Of a stretch of DNA of 64,000 nucleotides, positions 36,570 to 45,696 are shown piece by piece (the stretch's first letter is position 1; each line of letters opens with the position of its first letter). Both the position numbers and the translations under genes were made by a program. The notes under the pieces are model-generated. The model searched no databases. It was not told the origin of the DNA and saw nothing but the letters and a program-made list of their open reading frames with translations. Source of the DNA: Bacteroidales bacterium (GTDB lineage Bacteria; Bacillota; Clostridia; Lachnospirales; Lachnospiraceae); NCBI GenBank assembly GCA_023664535.1, contig JAMPFJ010000002.1, positions 1 through 64,000 of the forward strand, in the 5' to 3' direction.

Positions 36570-37058
36570 CTATCGCGTAAAGTACATAATCAGATAAATG
36601 ATTCCCATGATGAGTAAAATCGGAATACCAAAAGTAACAAATATCCAGATACCAAATTTTAGAATAAAAAATATCAGCATAATCAGCAGAATAATTATCA
36701 GCACATAGAGAATTTTTGCACACCAGCCGTTAACGTCAAAGGTAAACTCTTTATGTACCGTGCCCGCCTCCTTTGCTGTTTTTTTGCTATACGAGGACTT
36801 TCTCCGTACATTTCTGGCTTTCCCGTCCTCCGTATATTCCACATCCGCCTCACGCTCACCCATATGCGCCGCAATAATGGACCGCGCCAGCAAAGAAGGC
36901 TTTCCCAGCTCCTCTAAAATATTACTTTCTGATTTCCCCTTACGCAGTTCTTCCTCTATATAACTGTCATAATAACGATAGGAATCCATCATGACCTCCG
37001 GTGAAACCTCTCCGGATAATGCATTTCTTAATTCATCTAAAAATTCCTGTTTTGTCAT
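36570..37058 (-). CDS. DUF1700/HAAS-like membrane protein
   Basis: 162 aa from the ATG at 37058 (AGGAGG 5 bases upstream). The N-terminal 75 residues show the HAAS-type helical pattern of DUF1700 proteins (KQEFLDELRNALSG, YYDSYIEEEL, LGKPSLLARSI). A basic linker follows, then two hydrophobic stretches at the C-terminus (ILYVLIIILLIMLIFFIL and FGIPILLIMGIIYLIMYF). Such proteins often pair with PadR-like regulators, but none is nearby. It follows the transglutaminase-like gene by 29 bases and is followed by a strong terminator. Confidence 0.8.
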   Translation of the reverse strand: MTKQEFLDELRNALSGEVSPEVMMDSYRYYDSYIEEELRKGKSESNILEELGKPSLLARSIIAAHMGEREADVEYTEDGKARNVRRKSSYSKKTAKEAGTVHKEFTFDVNGWCAKILYVLIIILLIMLIFFILKFGIWIFVTFGIPILLIMGIIYLIMYFTR

Positions 37059-37087
37059 CACTGCCTCCTCTGTCCCTATCCTGCTTC

Positions 37088-38197
37088 CTATTCTGCCTGC
37101 ATAACAAGAACCCGATATGCTCCCTCTTTAAAAGTCTGCCAGTTTACGCTTCTATACCGGTAGTTATTTTCAAAGACAAACTGCATATCCTCCTCTTTCT
37201 CCTGGTAATTCTCAATTACTCCTTCATAATGGGCAATACCGTCGTTTACCATAACCTGATACGCATTCTCCCGGTATTCGTCAAAGCCGGTAAAATAAGA
37301 CTGGCTCTGCTTGTAAAAATTGTAATCCATGCTGTCAGCAGCAGGATAATCTTCTTTATTCCATGTATGGCTTTGCGCCATAACCTCATCCGGCACATTA
37401 AAATACGGATGTACAATTTTTTCTCCCTGGTCCGGAAGGGGGTCATCCCACGTAGCGTCTAAATGATACCATTTTCCTCCGATTTCCACCAGATTCCATG
37501 CATGGGAAACGCCCGCTGCCGTGCCCACGACAAACTGCGACTTAATCCCGGCGCAGACAAACAACAGCTGCAGCGCCTCCGCATATCCGTTGCAAACCGC
37601 ATCCTGGTTTACCAGCGCACCATAGGCACGGTAAATATCGCTTTCCGCCGGCTGGGCAGTGTCCTCGCTGTACCGGCAATGGGAAACCAGATAATCATGT
37701 ATCGCCAGCTCCTTCTCGTAATCCGTCATTGTTTTCGTTATCCGGGTATCCAGTATTGTTTTCATCACCGCATAGAGCTCTTTTGCCTTTTTTTCGGTTA
37801 CCGGTATCGGCTCCTGTTTTAAATATGCCTGAACGGCATAATAATTTGTTGTCCGCTTTATGGTAATGGTAATTTTCTTATAGGTATCTCCGACGGCTCC
37901 CACCTGCTGATAAGTTGCGCCGCTGCCGAATATTCCATCCAGAGAAGCATTAATCTGGTTAATCTCGTTGATATCCATATCCTTTAAATAGATGGTAAAT
38001 TCTTCGGAGCCCTTGAGAATCTCTTCATCCAGACGCTCGGAAACCGTTTCCAGACTCGAATAAATATTCTCCTCATTAAAATCTTCTTCGGTAAAGGACG
38101 CTACTTTTTCCTGTATTGCAGGAACACGCAGATACAAAAACACAAAAAGCAGTGCCAGTATAAAAATAAAGCTAAACACGGTTATCGTCCTATTCAT
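37088..38197 (-). CDS. Transglutaminase-like domain protein, membrane-anchored
   Basis: 369 aa. N-terminal membrane anchor (ITVFSFIFILALLFVFLYL), a helical/beta spacer region (40-150), then a transglutaminase-like core with a Cys-His-Asp triad visible in QDAVCNGYAEAL, GVSHAWNLVEIGGKWYHLD and DATWDDP. Probably an external or membrane-proximal peptidase or crosslinking enzyme; the substrate is not predictable. It is divergent from the MoxR-DUF58 operon, a combination seen repeatedly with transglutaminase-like proteins, so they may act together. Confidence 0.87.
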   Translation of the reverse strand: MNRTITVFSFIFILALLFVFLYLRVPAIQEKVASFTEEDFNEENIYSSLETVSERLDEEILKGSEEFTIYLKDMDINEINQINASLDGIFGSGATYQQVGAVGDTYKKITITIKRTTNYYAVQAYLKQEPIPVTEKKAKELYAVMKTILDTRITKTMTDYEKELAIHDYLVSHCRYSEDTAQPAESDIYRAYGALVNQDAVCNGYAEALQLLFVCAGIKSQFVVGTAAGVSHAWNLVEIGGKWYHLDATWDDPLPDQGEKIVHPYFNVPDEVMAQSHTWNKEDYPAADSMDYNFYKQSQSYFTGFDEYRENAYQVMVNDGIAHYEGVIENYQEKEEDMQFVFENNYRYRSVNWQTFKEGAYRVLVMQAE

Positions 38198-38315
38198 GGT
38201 ATTCTCCCTGCCTGTCGTTTATCATAATATGCAATCCCTGTCATTTATCTTTCTGATAGTTTTATATTGTACCATTCTTACCCCTTCCTTGCAAACCCTT
38301 TTTCCCATGAAACAG

Positions 38316-38344
38316 TTGAGGAATTTTTCAAATTATATTATGAT
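38316..38344 (+). promoter_or_regulatory. Promoter of the MoxR-DUF58 operon
   Basis: TTGAGG (38316-38321), 17 bp, TATGAT (38339-38344), about 75 bases before the MoxR start; AAGGAG lies 7 bases before the ATG. Confidence 0.58.
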
Positions 38345-38419
38345 AGGGTTAGCGAAAAAGAAAAGCCTTCCGAAAAATAATTTTTAGTACCACTAAACGA
38401 ATCGTAAAGGAGACGGACA

Positions 38420-39373
38420 ATGAGTAAAACGACCGAATTAACCGGGCTTAATGCCCTGAAAAATAATATCCAGCAGATTATTGTGGGAAAACAGGATAAA
38501 ATTCTCCTTCTGCTTACCGCATTACTGGCAGGAGGACACATTTTACTGGAGGATACTCCCGGCACAGGAAAGACCATGCTTGCCAAGGCCCTTGCCACCT
38601 CCATTGACGGTACTTACAAACGGGTTCAATTCACACCGGATTTGCTTCCCTCTGACGTAACCGGAGTCAACGTCTATAACCAGAAAAACCAGGAATTTTC
38701 CTTTATTCCGGGACCCATATTTACCAATATCCTGCTGGCGGACGAAATCAACCGTGCCACGCCAAGAACCCAGTCCTGCCTGTTGGAGGCTATGGCGGAG
38801 GGACAGGTGACAACGGATGGTGTAACCCGCAGGCTCAGCGAGCCCTTTTTTATGATTGCCACTGAAAATCCCATTGAAACCGCCGGAACCTTTCCTCTTC
38901 CGGAGGCTCAGCTGGACCGTTTTGCCATGAAGATTTCTCTCGGCTTTCCCAACGAAGAAGAGGAGCTCGCCATTCTCAACCGCTATCTGACCGACGACCC
39001 GATGGCTGCCCTTGCTCCGGTATGCAGTCTGGAGGATATTCTGGCATACCGGAAGCAGATTACCGGAATCTTTCTTCACGAGGATATCAAAACCTATCTC
39101 GTCCGGCTTATCGAAGCGACGAGAAACCATGACCAGGTTGCGCTGGGCATCAATCCGAGAGGAACATTAAGCCTGATGCGCTGCGCACAGGCGTATGCCT
39201 TTTTACACGGACGTTCCTATGTCATTCCGGAGGATATTAAATATCTGGCAAAGCCCTGTCTTGCCCACCGGCTGTTATCCTTTAACCATGCCGGCAGCGG
39301 GACCTTTGCCGCTTCCGTAATCGACGATATTTTATCCTCCGTTCCCGTACCTACCGAAAACTTTGAACAGTAA
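38420..39373 (+). CDS. MoxR-family AAA+ ATPase
   Basis: 317 aa. AAA+ ATPase that acts as a chaperone or assembly factor for a partner carrying VWA or DUF58 domains. Walker A EDTPGTGKTMLAKA (about 45-60), Walker B LLADEINRA, and the sensor region MIATENPIETAGTFPLPEAQLDRF, all typical of MoxR. First gene of a four-gene plus-strand operon: MoxR, DUF58, membrane protein, maf. Confidence 0.95.
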   Translation: MSKTTELTGLNALKNNIQQIIVGKQDKILLLLTALLAGGHILLEDTPGTGKTMLAKALATSIDGTYKRVQFTPDLLPSDVTGVNVYNQKNQEFSFIPGPIFTNILLADEINRATPRTQSCLLEAMAEGQVTTDGVTRRLSEPFFMIATENPIETAGTFPLPEAQLDRFAMKISLGFPNEEEELAILNRYLTDDPMAALAPVCSLEDILAYRKQITGIFLHEDIKTYLVRLIEATRNHDQVALGINPRGTLSLMRCAQAYAFLHGRSYVIPEDIKYLAKPCLAHRLLSFNHAGSGTFAASVIDDILSSVPVPTENFEQ

Positions 39374-39385
39374 AGGAGCCGCCTT

Positions 39386-40537
39386 ATGCAATATATCATT
39401 GCCATTGCCATTGCTGTAACGCTTTACCTTTTCCAATCCCGTTATTACCGGAAACACTGGTCGGACGGGCTTACCGTGGACATTGCCTACAACCGTACTG
39501 CCGCACATATCGGCGACACCGTTGAACTGATTGAACAAATTTCCAATCACAAACGGCTTCCCCTCCCTGTATTGTATGTAAAGTTTAAAACCTCCCGTTC
39601 CTTTCGGTTTAAAACAGAAGAAAATGCCGCCGTTTCCGATTATTATTATCGAAATGACGTTTTTTCCATTCTGGGCTGCCAGCAGGTTACCAGAAAATTG
39701 AGTTTCCGCCCTACGGTACGTGGATATTTTATCATTGATTCCGCCAGTCTGGTTGCCAACGATTTATTTATAACGAAAAGCTATGCCTGTATCCGGGACA
39801 ATTATGCTTCCCTCTATGTATATCCAAAGCTTTTACGGAGCAGAGACACCTTGTCCCTCACCAATTCCATCATCGGGGAGATTCTCTCCAGAGATTTGTA
39901 TGAAGACCCATTTTCCTTTCGGGGAATAAGGGATTATACCGGTACGGACAATATGAGGCAAATCAACTGGAAAGCAACTGCAAAAAACCAGCGTCTGATG
40001 GTCAATACCTTTTTCGATACCCGAAATACACAGGTGGTTATTCTGCTCAATCTGGATACCCATACCATGCAGAGAATGGATACCCTGAAGGAGTATATGA
40101 TTAGCGTTGCGGCAACCCTCATCAACCAGTTGATTGTCCGGGGATTCTCCGTCCGGCTTGCCGCAAACGTTCCGGATTCAGTAACCGGCAGTCTGCCGGT
40201 TACTGAGTCCGGTGCAGGAAACGAGCATCTGCACACACTGTTTCAATGTCTGGCGAGACTTGATTTAACCAAAGAGCCCACTGATATCTGTACTCTATTT
40301 GACCAGAGCTCTTTGTTTGACGAAATGGGCAAAAGCGCCTTTTACCTGCTTTTATCCAATTACCGGAAACCAGACTTAGTGGAAAAATGTGCCCAAAAGC
40401 AGGCGCTGGGATATTCCCTGTATTTCCTCTGCCCCGAATTTCCCGCCCATTGCCGGTATGAAGATTTTTCTCTTAACGAAAGCAGTGCCATGCTTTCTCA
40501 TGCACATTTTTGGGAGGTTACACAAGATGAAACATAA
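39386..40537 (+). CDS. DUF58 (VWA-like) protein
   Basis: 383 aa. An N-terminal hydrophobic helix (YIIAIAIAVTLYLF) is followed by a beta-rich segment and then the DUF58 core with its signature FRGIRDYTGTDNMRQINWKA, and a VWA-like C-terminal part. AAGGAG lies 7 bases before the ATG. The usual MoxR partner, 12 bases downstream of it. Thought to act with MoxR at the cell envelope; molecular role unsettled. Confidence 0.92.
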   Translation: MQYIIAIAIAVTLYLFQSRYYRKHWSDGLTVDIAYNRTAAHIGDTVELIEQISNHKRLPLPVLYVKFKTSRSFRFKTEENAAVSDYYYRNDVFSILGCQQVTRKLSFRPTVRGYFIIDSASLVANDLFITKSYACIRDNYASLYVYPKLLRSRDTLSLTNSIIGEILSRDLYEDPFSFRGIRDYTGTDNMRQINWKATAKNQRLMVNTFFDTRNTQVVILLNLDTHTMQRMDTLKEYMISVAATLINQLIVRGFSVRLAANVPDSVTGSLPVTESGAGNEHLHTLFQCLARLDLTKEPTDICTLFDQSSLFDEMGKSAFYLLLSNYRKPDLVEKCAQKQALGYSLYFLCPEFPAHCRYEDFSLNESSAMLSHAHFWEVTQDET

Positions 40538-41768
40538 TTTAACCCTGTATCAAAACATCTGCCGCCTGTTTACCGTGACGCTGGTTTACGTGCTTATTTT
40601 CATCACTGCACTGGTTATCTATCAAAAACAGATAACCCATCCCGAATATCTCATCGGCATCCCGGTTATTCTGTTCTACCACATGCTGGTACAGCGTTAC
40701 TGCTATCAGCCGTTCATCTATATTCTGCTGCATGCTGCCGTTTATGTACCGGTATTCCATTTTTCCTATCCCATTTCATGGTATCTCTATCTGTATATTA
40801 TGCTGTTAATCGCAGAAGACATCCACGCCATCGCCGTCTGGAAATATAATACGGACCGTCCCTATACCGAAGCGCCCTGGTACCTGTTCTTTTTCGTCGC
40901 CATTCTCTATATTGCCGGCGTCGGCGCCCGGAACGAGCAGTACGCCGCATGGGTTTATTCTATCGGACTCGCACTGCTGGTTTTACATTTTATCCGGTAT
41001 TTTTTAAACGGTATTGGTAATCTGCTGACACAGTCCACCCTTACTACCACCATGCCCACAAAAAGAATTATGTTAACCAATTCCATATTATTTGCTTTCC
41101 TTATAACTGTCTTTGTCCTGACCGCCCTGTTTGCAAAGCTATTTGGATTTGACCAATTTATCTATCGGCTCGGTGATTTCATCCTGCAGCTGTTTCAACT
41201 GATTATCCACTGTATTATCTATATTGTCGGTATTTTCCGGCTTCTATTCAGCTCCGATAAAAGCCATCAGCAAAGCACGGAGGAAAACGCCGATGCCGGA
41301 GGACTCCTGCCGGAGCTTCTCCCGGAGCCCTCCCTGTTTGCCGAAATTCTGATGAATATTATTGAGCTTGCAGTTCTGGCGCTTGCCCTTTACACGCTTT
41401 ACCGCCTCCTTTCCGCACTGGTTAAATTATTTTTTAAACGGTACGCCGTCGACTCGGATATCGTCGTCACGCTGGACGAAAAGAAAGAAACGGTTTCCCC
41501 GCAAAAGAAGGAGATTCCCCTTTTTTCCCGGATAAAGAGCCTTTTTGACAACAGTAATTCAGCGAAGGTCCGCCTCGCCTACCGCCTGAAAATCCAAAGC
41601 TATAAAGAAACCGTTTACCGAAAGACGGACACCCCGTCGGATATTGCAGATACCGTGTTAAAGGTGTATGATGAAGATATCAGCGAACTGACAGGCGTTT
41701 ATGAAAAGGTCCGCTACAGCGATGAAGAAATCACCGTTGATGATGTCAAAAAAGGAGGCATTTTATGA
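40527..41768 (+). CDS. Multi-pass membrane protein with DUF4129-like tail
   Basis: 413 aa from the ATG at 40527 (GGAGG 9 bases upstream), overlapping the DUF58 gene by 11 bases; the open frame further upstream lies inside DUF58 and is discarded. About seven membrane helices in residues 1-230, an acidic loop, another helix near 275-300 (IIELAVLALALYTLYRLL), then a soluble C-terminal part that resembles the DUF4129 tail of MoxR-operon transglutaminases (VRLAYRLKIQSYKETVYRK). The transglutaminase part itself is absent here and may be supplied by the divergent gene. Confidence 0.75.
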   Translation: MKHNLTLYQNICRLFTVTLVYVLIFITALVIYQKQITHPEYLIGIPVILFYHMLVQRYCYQPFIYILLHAAVYVPVFHFSYPISWYLYLYIMLLIAEDIHAIAVWKYNTDRPYTEAPWYLFFFVAILYIAGVGARNEQYAAWVYSIGLALLVLHFIRYFLNGIGNLLTQSTLTTTMPTKRIMLTNSILFAFLITVFVLTALFAKLFGFDQFIYRLGDFILQLFQLIIHCIIYIVGIFRLLFSSDKSHQQSTEENADAGGLLPELLPEPSLFAEILMNIIELAVLALALYTLYRLLSALVKLFFKRYAVDSDIVVTLDEKKETVSPQKKEIPLFSRIKSLFDNSNSAKVRLAYRLKIQSYKETVYRKTDTPSDIADTVLKVYDEDISELTGVYEKVRYSDEEITVDDVKKGGIL

Positions 41769-42367
41769 TAAAAACAACCGTTCCAATTATTCTGGCTTCT
41801 GCATCTCCCCGCAGAGCCGAGCTGCTTAAACAGGCGGGCTTTACCTTTACCGTCCACCCCTCCGCCGTGGAAGAAAACGTACCGGAAGATGCACCGGATA
41901 AGCTGGTAGAGGCTCTGGCATTTCAAAAGGCTGACGATGTATACCGGCAGATTAAACCGGAGTACGGAAACCGGGATTTTGTCGTTATCGGTGCCGATAC
42001 CGTTGTATTCTATCAGGGAGAAATCCTCGGAAAACCGGAGGATGCGAAGGAAGCCTTCGATATGCTTAAGCTTCTTTCCGACCGCACCCACCAGGTATTT
42101 ACCGGAATTGCCATTATTTTAAAACAAAATGGAATCAAACAAACCTACCTGTTAAATGAAAAAACCGACGTTACCTTTTATCCCCTTAACGACGATGAGA
42201 TAAAGGACTATATTGCCACCGGCGATTCGCTGGATAAGGCGGGCGCTTACGGGATTCAGGGTCCCTTTGCCGTGCACGTAAAAGAAATCTGCGGCGACTA
42301 CAATAACGTCGTCGGTCTGCCCATTGCCAGGCTTTACCAGACCATGATTACAAGGCTTCCCCTTTAA
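41765..42367 (+). CDS. maf: Maf-like nucleotide pyrophosphatase
   Basis: 200 aa. Nucleoside triphosphate pyrophosphatase of the Maf family (dTTP/UTP type), proposed to hydrolyse non-canonical nucleotides. Visible: ILASASPRRAELLKQAGF, the Asp-containing GADTVVFYQGEILGKP, and DKAGAYGIQGPFAVHV. The start overlaps the membrane protein stop (ATGA). Its stop codon overlaps the stop of the convergent GTPase-NYN gene within TTTAAA. Confidence 0.95.
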   Translation: MIKTTVPIILASASPRRAELLKQAGFTFTVHPSAVEENVPEDAPDKLVEALAFQKADDVYRQIKPEYGNRDFVVIGADTVVFYQGEILGKPEDAKEAFDMLKLLSDRTHQVFTGIAIILKQNGIKQTYLLNEKTDVTFYPLNDDEIKDYIATGDSLDKAGAYGIQGPFAVHVKEICGDYNNVVGLPIARLYQTMITRLPL

Positions 42368-44955
42368 AGCGGTTTATCCTCTTCCATATATTCCCGGAGA
42401 GCTTCATTTATCCGCTCCACCTCTTCCTCCAGCTCCCTTGCCGACAGGACAGCACAGTTCTGTCCCCGGGTAATGAGCTGAATCAGACCGTCGGAGGTTG
42501 CCACGGTAACCAGATAGTCTCCGGATATCCGGTGGGTTAATTTTTCAATATAGGTATCTGCCGTCTCCGCCTCTTTTGTATAAACCACATGAATGTTCTG
42601 GTAATCAAACATTTCCCCCAGATTGCCTTTTACCTTATAGGCATCAAATACCACAATCAGCTCACCGCCGGCGACCGCCTGGTAATTGCAGAGAATATCC
42701 AGCAGCTTCATTCTTGCGCCCTCCAGATTATCCACAGCGAGCTCCTTAAGCTCTTTCCACGCATGGACAATATTGTAACCGTCCACAATCAGATACCGTT
42801 TTTGCGGTACCGGTTTCTTTCGTCCCTTATCGTTATATACCGTAACGCTCTTTTTCTTCCTTACTGCATGCTTAGCTGCCTTTTCATTGGCATGAAAGGT
42901 TCGGTTTAAGATTGCTACAATCTGCTCCTCATCAATGGAATAGCTGAAGCCTCCCCTGCTTTCCCTGTGCTTTTTCGCCGCCTCCGCTTCCCTCTCCATT
43001 CTTTCTTCCTCCACTAGTTTATCGCCGGATTCTGACAAATCCCTGTTTTCCACATGCATGTAATCCTTTACCTGATACCACGGCACAATAAACCCAGCTC
43101 CATGGGCACAAAATACTGAGGAAGACGGATTATCCGTATCCTCCTCCGGCTGATAGGAAATGCTTTCCAACACCTCCTCTTCATTATGGCAGGGGGCATA
43201 TCCCTTTAACGTACACATCAGATTTCCTCTTCCCCTTGTGTATGCATTTACCGTAATCTGATAGTCCCGCATTGTCACAACCGGAGCGCATCCCGTCAAA
43301 ATCCCCCTGTCTCCCTCAAGGACAGGCGGCGCAAATTTTCCGTGCATATTTTCTATGTCCGTCATTGCCCGCCCAATCATTTCCCCGGGTATCTCCAACC
43401 GGAAATTGTACCACGGCTCCAATAAAACACCTTTCGCCTGCATCAGTCCCTGACGAACCGCCCTGTAGGTCGCCTGCCGAAAATCACCGCCCTCTGTATG
43501 CTTTGTATGCGCCCTTCCCGATACCAGGGTAATCCGCATATCCGTGATTGCCGAACCGGTAAGCACTCCCACATGCTCCCTTTCCTCTAAATGCGTCAAA
43601 ATAAGCTTCTGCCAGTTCCAATCGAGAACATCCTCACTACAGTCCGTCAAAAACTGCATACCGCTCCCCTCCTCGCCCGGCTCCATCAGCAGATGCACTT
43701 CCGCATAATGCCTCAGTGGTTCAAAATGTCCTACCCCTTCCACTGTATCGGCAATGGTTTCCTTATATACAATTTTCCCCGCCCCAAAATTCACCTCTAC
43801 CTGATAACGGTCGGCTATCAGCTTTTTCAGTACTTCAATCTGCACTTCCCCCATCAGTTTTATCTGAATCGTTCCTGTTTCCTCCTGCCACAGTACATGA
43901 AGCGCAGGCTCCTCCTCTTCCAATTCCCGAAGCAGCGGAAGCATTTTTGCGGCATCCGTCTCTTCCGGCAGCTCCACACCAAACGTAAGAACCGGCTCCA
44001 GCACAGGAATATCCGCCGATTGTTCCGCTCCAAGCCCTTGTCCCGGATAAGTTTTACCCAGTCCGGTAACTGCGCATACCGTTCCCTGACCTCCCTGCTG
44101 CAAGGTTTCAAACCGCTCTCCGGAATAGATGCGAATCTGGTTAACCTTTTCTTCACATTCCGGCAAACTGTCCTTTACCGTTAACTTTCCACCGGTTATC
44201 TTCATATGGGTCAGCCGGTTTCCCTGGGAATCTCTCGTAATTTTAAATACCCTGGCACCAAATTCTGTCCTCTCCTCTTTTTCCGCCATATATTTAATTA
44301 TTCCCTGCATAAACTCATCAATTCCCTCTAATTTCAGGGCTGAGCCAAAATAGCACGGAAATACCTTCCTCCCCGCAATCAGCTTCCGGATATCTTCTTC
44401 ACGGATATCCTGCCCCTCCAGATAGCGTTCGGTCAGATTGTCGTCGCACACTGCCAGCTGTTCGTCAAAATCCGCTTTATCCGCATTACCAAAATCAATG
44501 CATCCTCTGCCAAATTCCTTTTGTATATCCCTTAACAGCTTTTCTTTTTCCGTACCGGGCTGGTCCATTTTGTTGATAAAGAAAAAAACCGGAATCCGAT
44601 ACCGCTCCAACAGTCTCCAAAGCGTCAGCGTATGCCCCTGTATACCGTCCGCACCGCTAATCACCAATATCGCATAATCCATTACCCACAAAGTCCGCTC
44701 CATCTCCGCAGAAAAATCCACATGTCCCGGGGTATCCAGCAGCGTAATTACCGCATCCCCATATTCCATTACCGCCTGCTTGGAAAATATCGTAATTCCC
44801 CTCGCACGCTCCTGTTCATCCGTATCCAGAAAGGCGTCCCGATTATCCACTCTTCCTAAATGCCTGATTGTCCCGCTTTTATATAACAGACTTTCCGATA
44901 ATGTCGTTTTCCCCGCATCCACATGGGCAAGGAGACCCACTGCCAATCTTTTCAT
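42364..44955 (-). CDS. TetM/EF-G-like ribosomal GTPase fused to a Rae1/YacP-type NYN domain
   Basis: 863 aa. Residues 1-640 follow the ribosome-protection GTPase plan: G1 AHVDAGKTTLSESLL, switch I RARGITIF, G3 DTPGHVDF, G4 NKMDQPG, G5 GSALK, then EF-G-like domains II to V. A charged linker (about 640-719) leads to residues 720-863, which match the YacP/Rae1 NYN fold: LIVDGYNIVHAW, VVFDAYKVKGN, YTKEAETADTYIEKL, TVATSDGLIQLI, LSARELEEEVE. Rae1 in Bacillus subtilis is an endonuclease that cuts mRNA in the ribosomal A site. The fusion suggests a GTPase that brings a nuclease to the ribosome. Tetracycline resistance is possible but unproven. AAAGGA precedes the ATG. Confidence 0.92.
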   Translation of the reverse strand: MKRLAVGLLAHVDAGKTTLSESLLYKSGTIRHLGRVDNRDAFLDTDEQERARGITIFSKQAVMEYGDAVITLLDTPGHVDFSAEMERTLWVMDYAILVISGADGIQGHTLTLWRLLERYRIPVFFFINKMDQPGTEKEKLLRDIQKEFGRGCIDFGNADKADFDEQLAVCDDNLTERYLEGQDIREEDIRKLIAGRKVFPCYFGSALKLEGIDEFMQGIIKYMAEKEERTEFGARVFKITRDSQGNRLTHMKITGGKLTVKDSLPECEEKVNQIRIYSGERFETLQQGGQGTVCAVTGLGKTYPGQGLGAEQSADIPVLEPVLTFGVELPEETDAAKMLPLLRELEEEEPALHVLWQEETGTIQIKLMGEVQIEVLKKLIADRYQVEVNFGAGKIVYKETIADTVEGVGHFEPLRHYAEVHLLMEPGEEGSGMQFLTDCSEDVLDWNWQKLILTHLEEREHVGVLTGSAITDMRITLVSGRAHTKHTEGGDFRQATYRAVRQGLMQAKGVLLEPWYNFRLEIPGEMIGRAMTDIENMHGKFAPPVLEGDRGILTGCAPVVTMRDYQITVNAYTRGRGNLMCTLKGYAPCHNEEEVLESISYQPEEDTDNPSSSVFCAHGAGFIVPWYQVKDYMHVENRDLSESGDKLVEEERMEREAEAAKKHRESRGGFSYSIDEEQIVAILNRTFHANEKAAKHAVRKKKSVTVYNDKGRKKPVPQKRYLIVDGYNIVHAWKELKELAVDNLEGARMKLLDILCNYQAVAGGELIVVFDAYKVKGNLGEMFDYQNIHVVYTKEAETADTYIEKLTHRISGDYLVTVATSDGLIQLITRGQNCAVLSARELEEEVERINEALREYMEEDKPL

Positions 44956-45087
44956 CTATTCCCAATCCTTTTCCCGTTTCGTTTTCCTATTATCTGTTTC
45001 ATTCTATCACACTTATTCTTTTTCTGAAACTCCTGTTTTTTGAAAAACGCATATTTTCGAAATCCCTGGCAGAAAAATCCGGAAACC

Positions 45088-45134
45088 AAAATAAAAACAG
45101 GCAACGCCTATTCGATTTCCATAAGCGCCACCTG
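45088..45134 (-). terminator. Terminator of the 76-aa gene
   Basis: On the minus strand CAGGTGGCGC/GCGTTGCCTG (10 bp, three G-U; 45098-45134) then TTTTTATTTT, 35 bases past the stop. Confidence 0.7.
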
Positions 45135-45169
45135 CTAAGAAGAGTATCTAAATACACACATTTTCCGCA

Positions 45170-45400
45170 TTATTTGACATCCTTTACGTCCAGCTTCGGC
45201 CGTTTAGCCGCATCGTCCGGTAAAACATTATGTTCTTTATATTTGAAATATTCATAGGAGGTGCACTCCAAGAACTTCGCCTTCGGCTGTACCTGTACAA
45301 TCTGCTTAATCTCCTTTGTTGTACATGCCGCTACGGCTTCTCCCGTATACGGGTCAAATACAATATAGTTCTTCTCCACTTTTTTCCCAAATAACCCCAT
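45170..45400 (-). CDS. Small conserved-looking protein, unknown function
   Basis: 76 aa, soluble. The N-terminus MGLFGKKVEKNYIVFDPYTGEA is followed by a Lys-rich C-terminus ending DVKDVK. I do not recognise a family. It is a real single-gene unit: GAAGGGG precedes the ATG, with its own promoter (45446-45474) and terminator (45098-45134). It lies between the GTPase-NYN gene and the repair operon on the same strand. Confidence 0.7.
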   Translation of the reverse strand: MGLFGKKVEKNYIVFDPYTGEAVAACTTKEIKQIVQVQPKAKFLECTSYEYFKYKEHNVLPDDAAKRPKLDVKDVK

Positions 45401-45445
45401 ATAACCCCTTCTTTCCTGTTAAAGCCGTCAACAACTCATGTACAT

Positions 45446-45474
45446 AGTATACTATATTATTTGGTAATATTCAA
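45446..45474 (-). promoter_or_regulatory. Promoter of the 76-aa gene
   Basis: On the minus strand TTGAAT (45469-45474), 17 bp, TATACT (45446-45451), about 45 bases before the start. Confidence 0.7.
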
Positions 45475-45601
45475 CAATTTACAGTGCTTTTCCCTAATCT
45501 TTATACAAAATGTACATCACGTATTATGCACAATAACCATATTCCCCTTATTTTCCCTCCTGTTTCCCGATAAAAATCCCCTTTATTTGTAAATTTCCAG
45601 A

Positions 45602-45650
45602 GGTGTGTTGTGTTTTTGCACAATCAAAATATACAAAATCACAACACACC
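45602..45650. repeat. Inverted repeat after the TIGR03915 gene
   Basis: Arms GGTGTGTTGTG (45602-45612) and CACAACACACC (45640-45650), perfect over 11 bp with a 27-base loop, 46 bases past the stop at 45697. No U-run follows on the minus strand, so it may stabilise the mRNA 3' end or be a weak terminator. Confidence 0.65.
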
Positions 45651-45696
45651 GTTTTCCCCTGTGGCACTGCCTTTTCCGGTAAACCATATTCTTATC

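Noticed and set aside
36379..36723. 114-aa minus-strand ORF
   Set aside because: It overlaps the DUF1700-like gene in another frame, then runs through a terminator and the tandem repeats; no ribosome site.
42364..44955. Plain call of tetracycline resistance gene (tetM/tetO/tetW)
   Set aside because: The GTPase part is similar in plan, but the protein is over 200 residues longer and ends in a NYN nuclease domain, and it lies in a housekeeping context without mobile-element signs.
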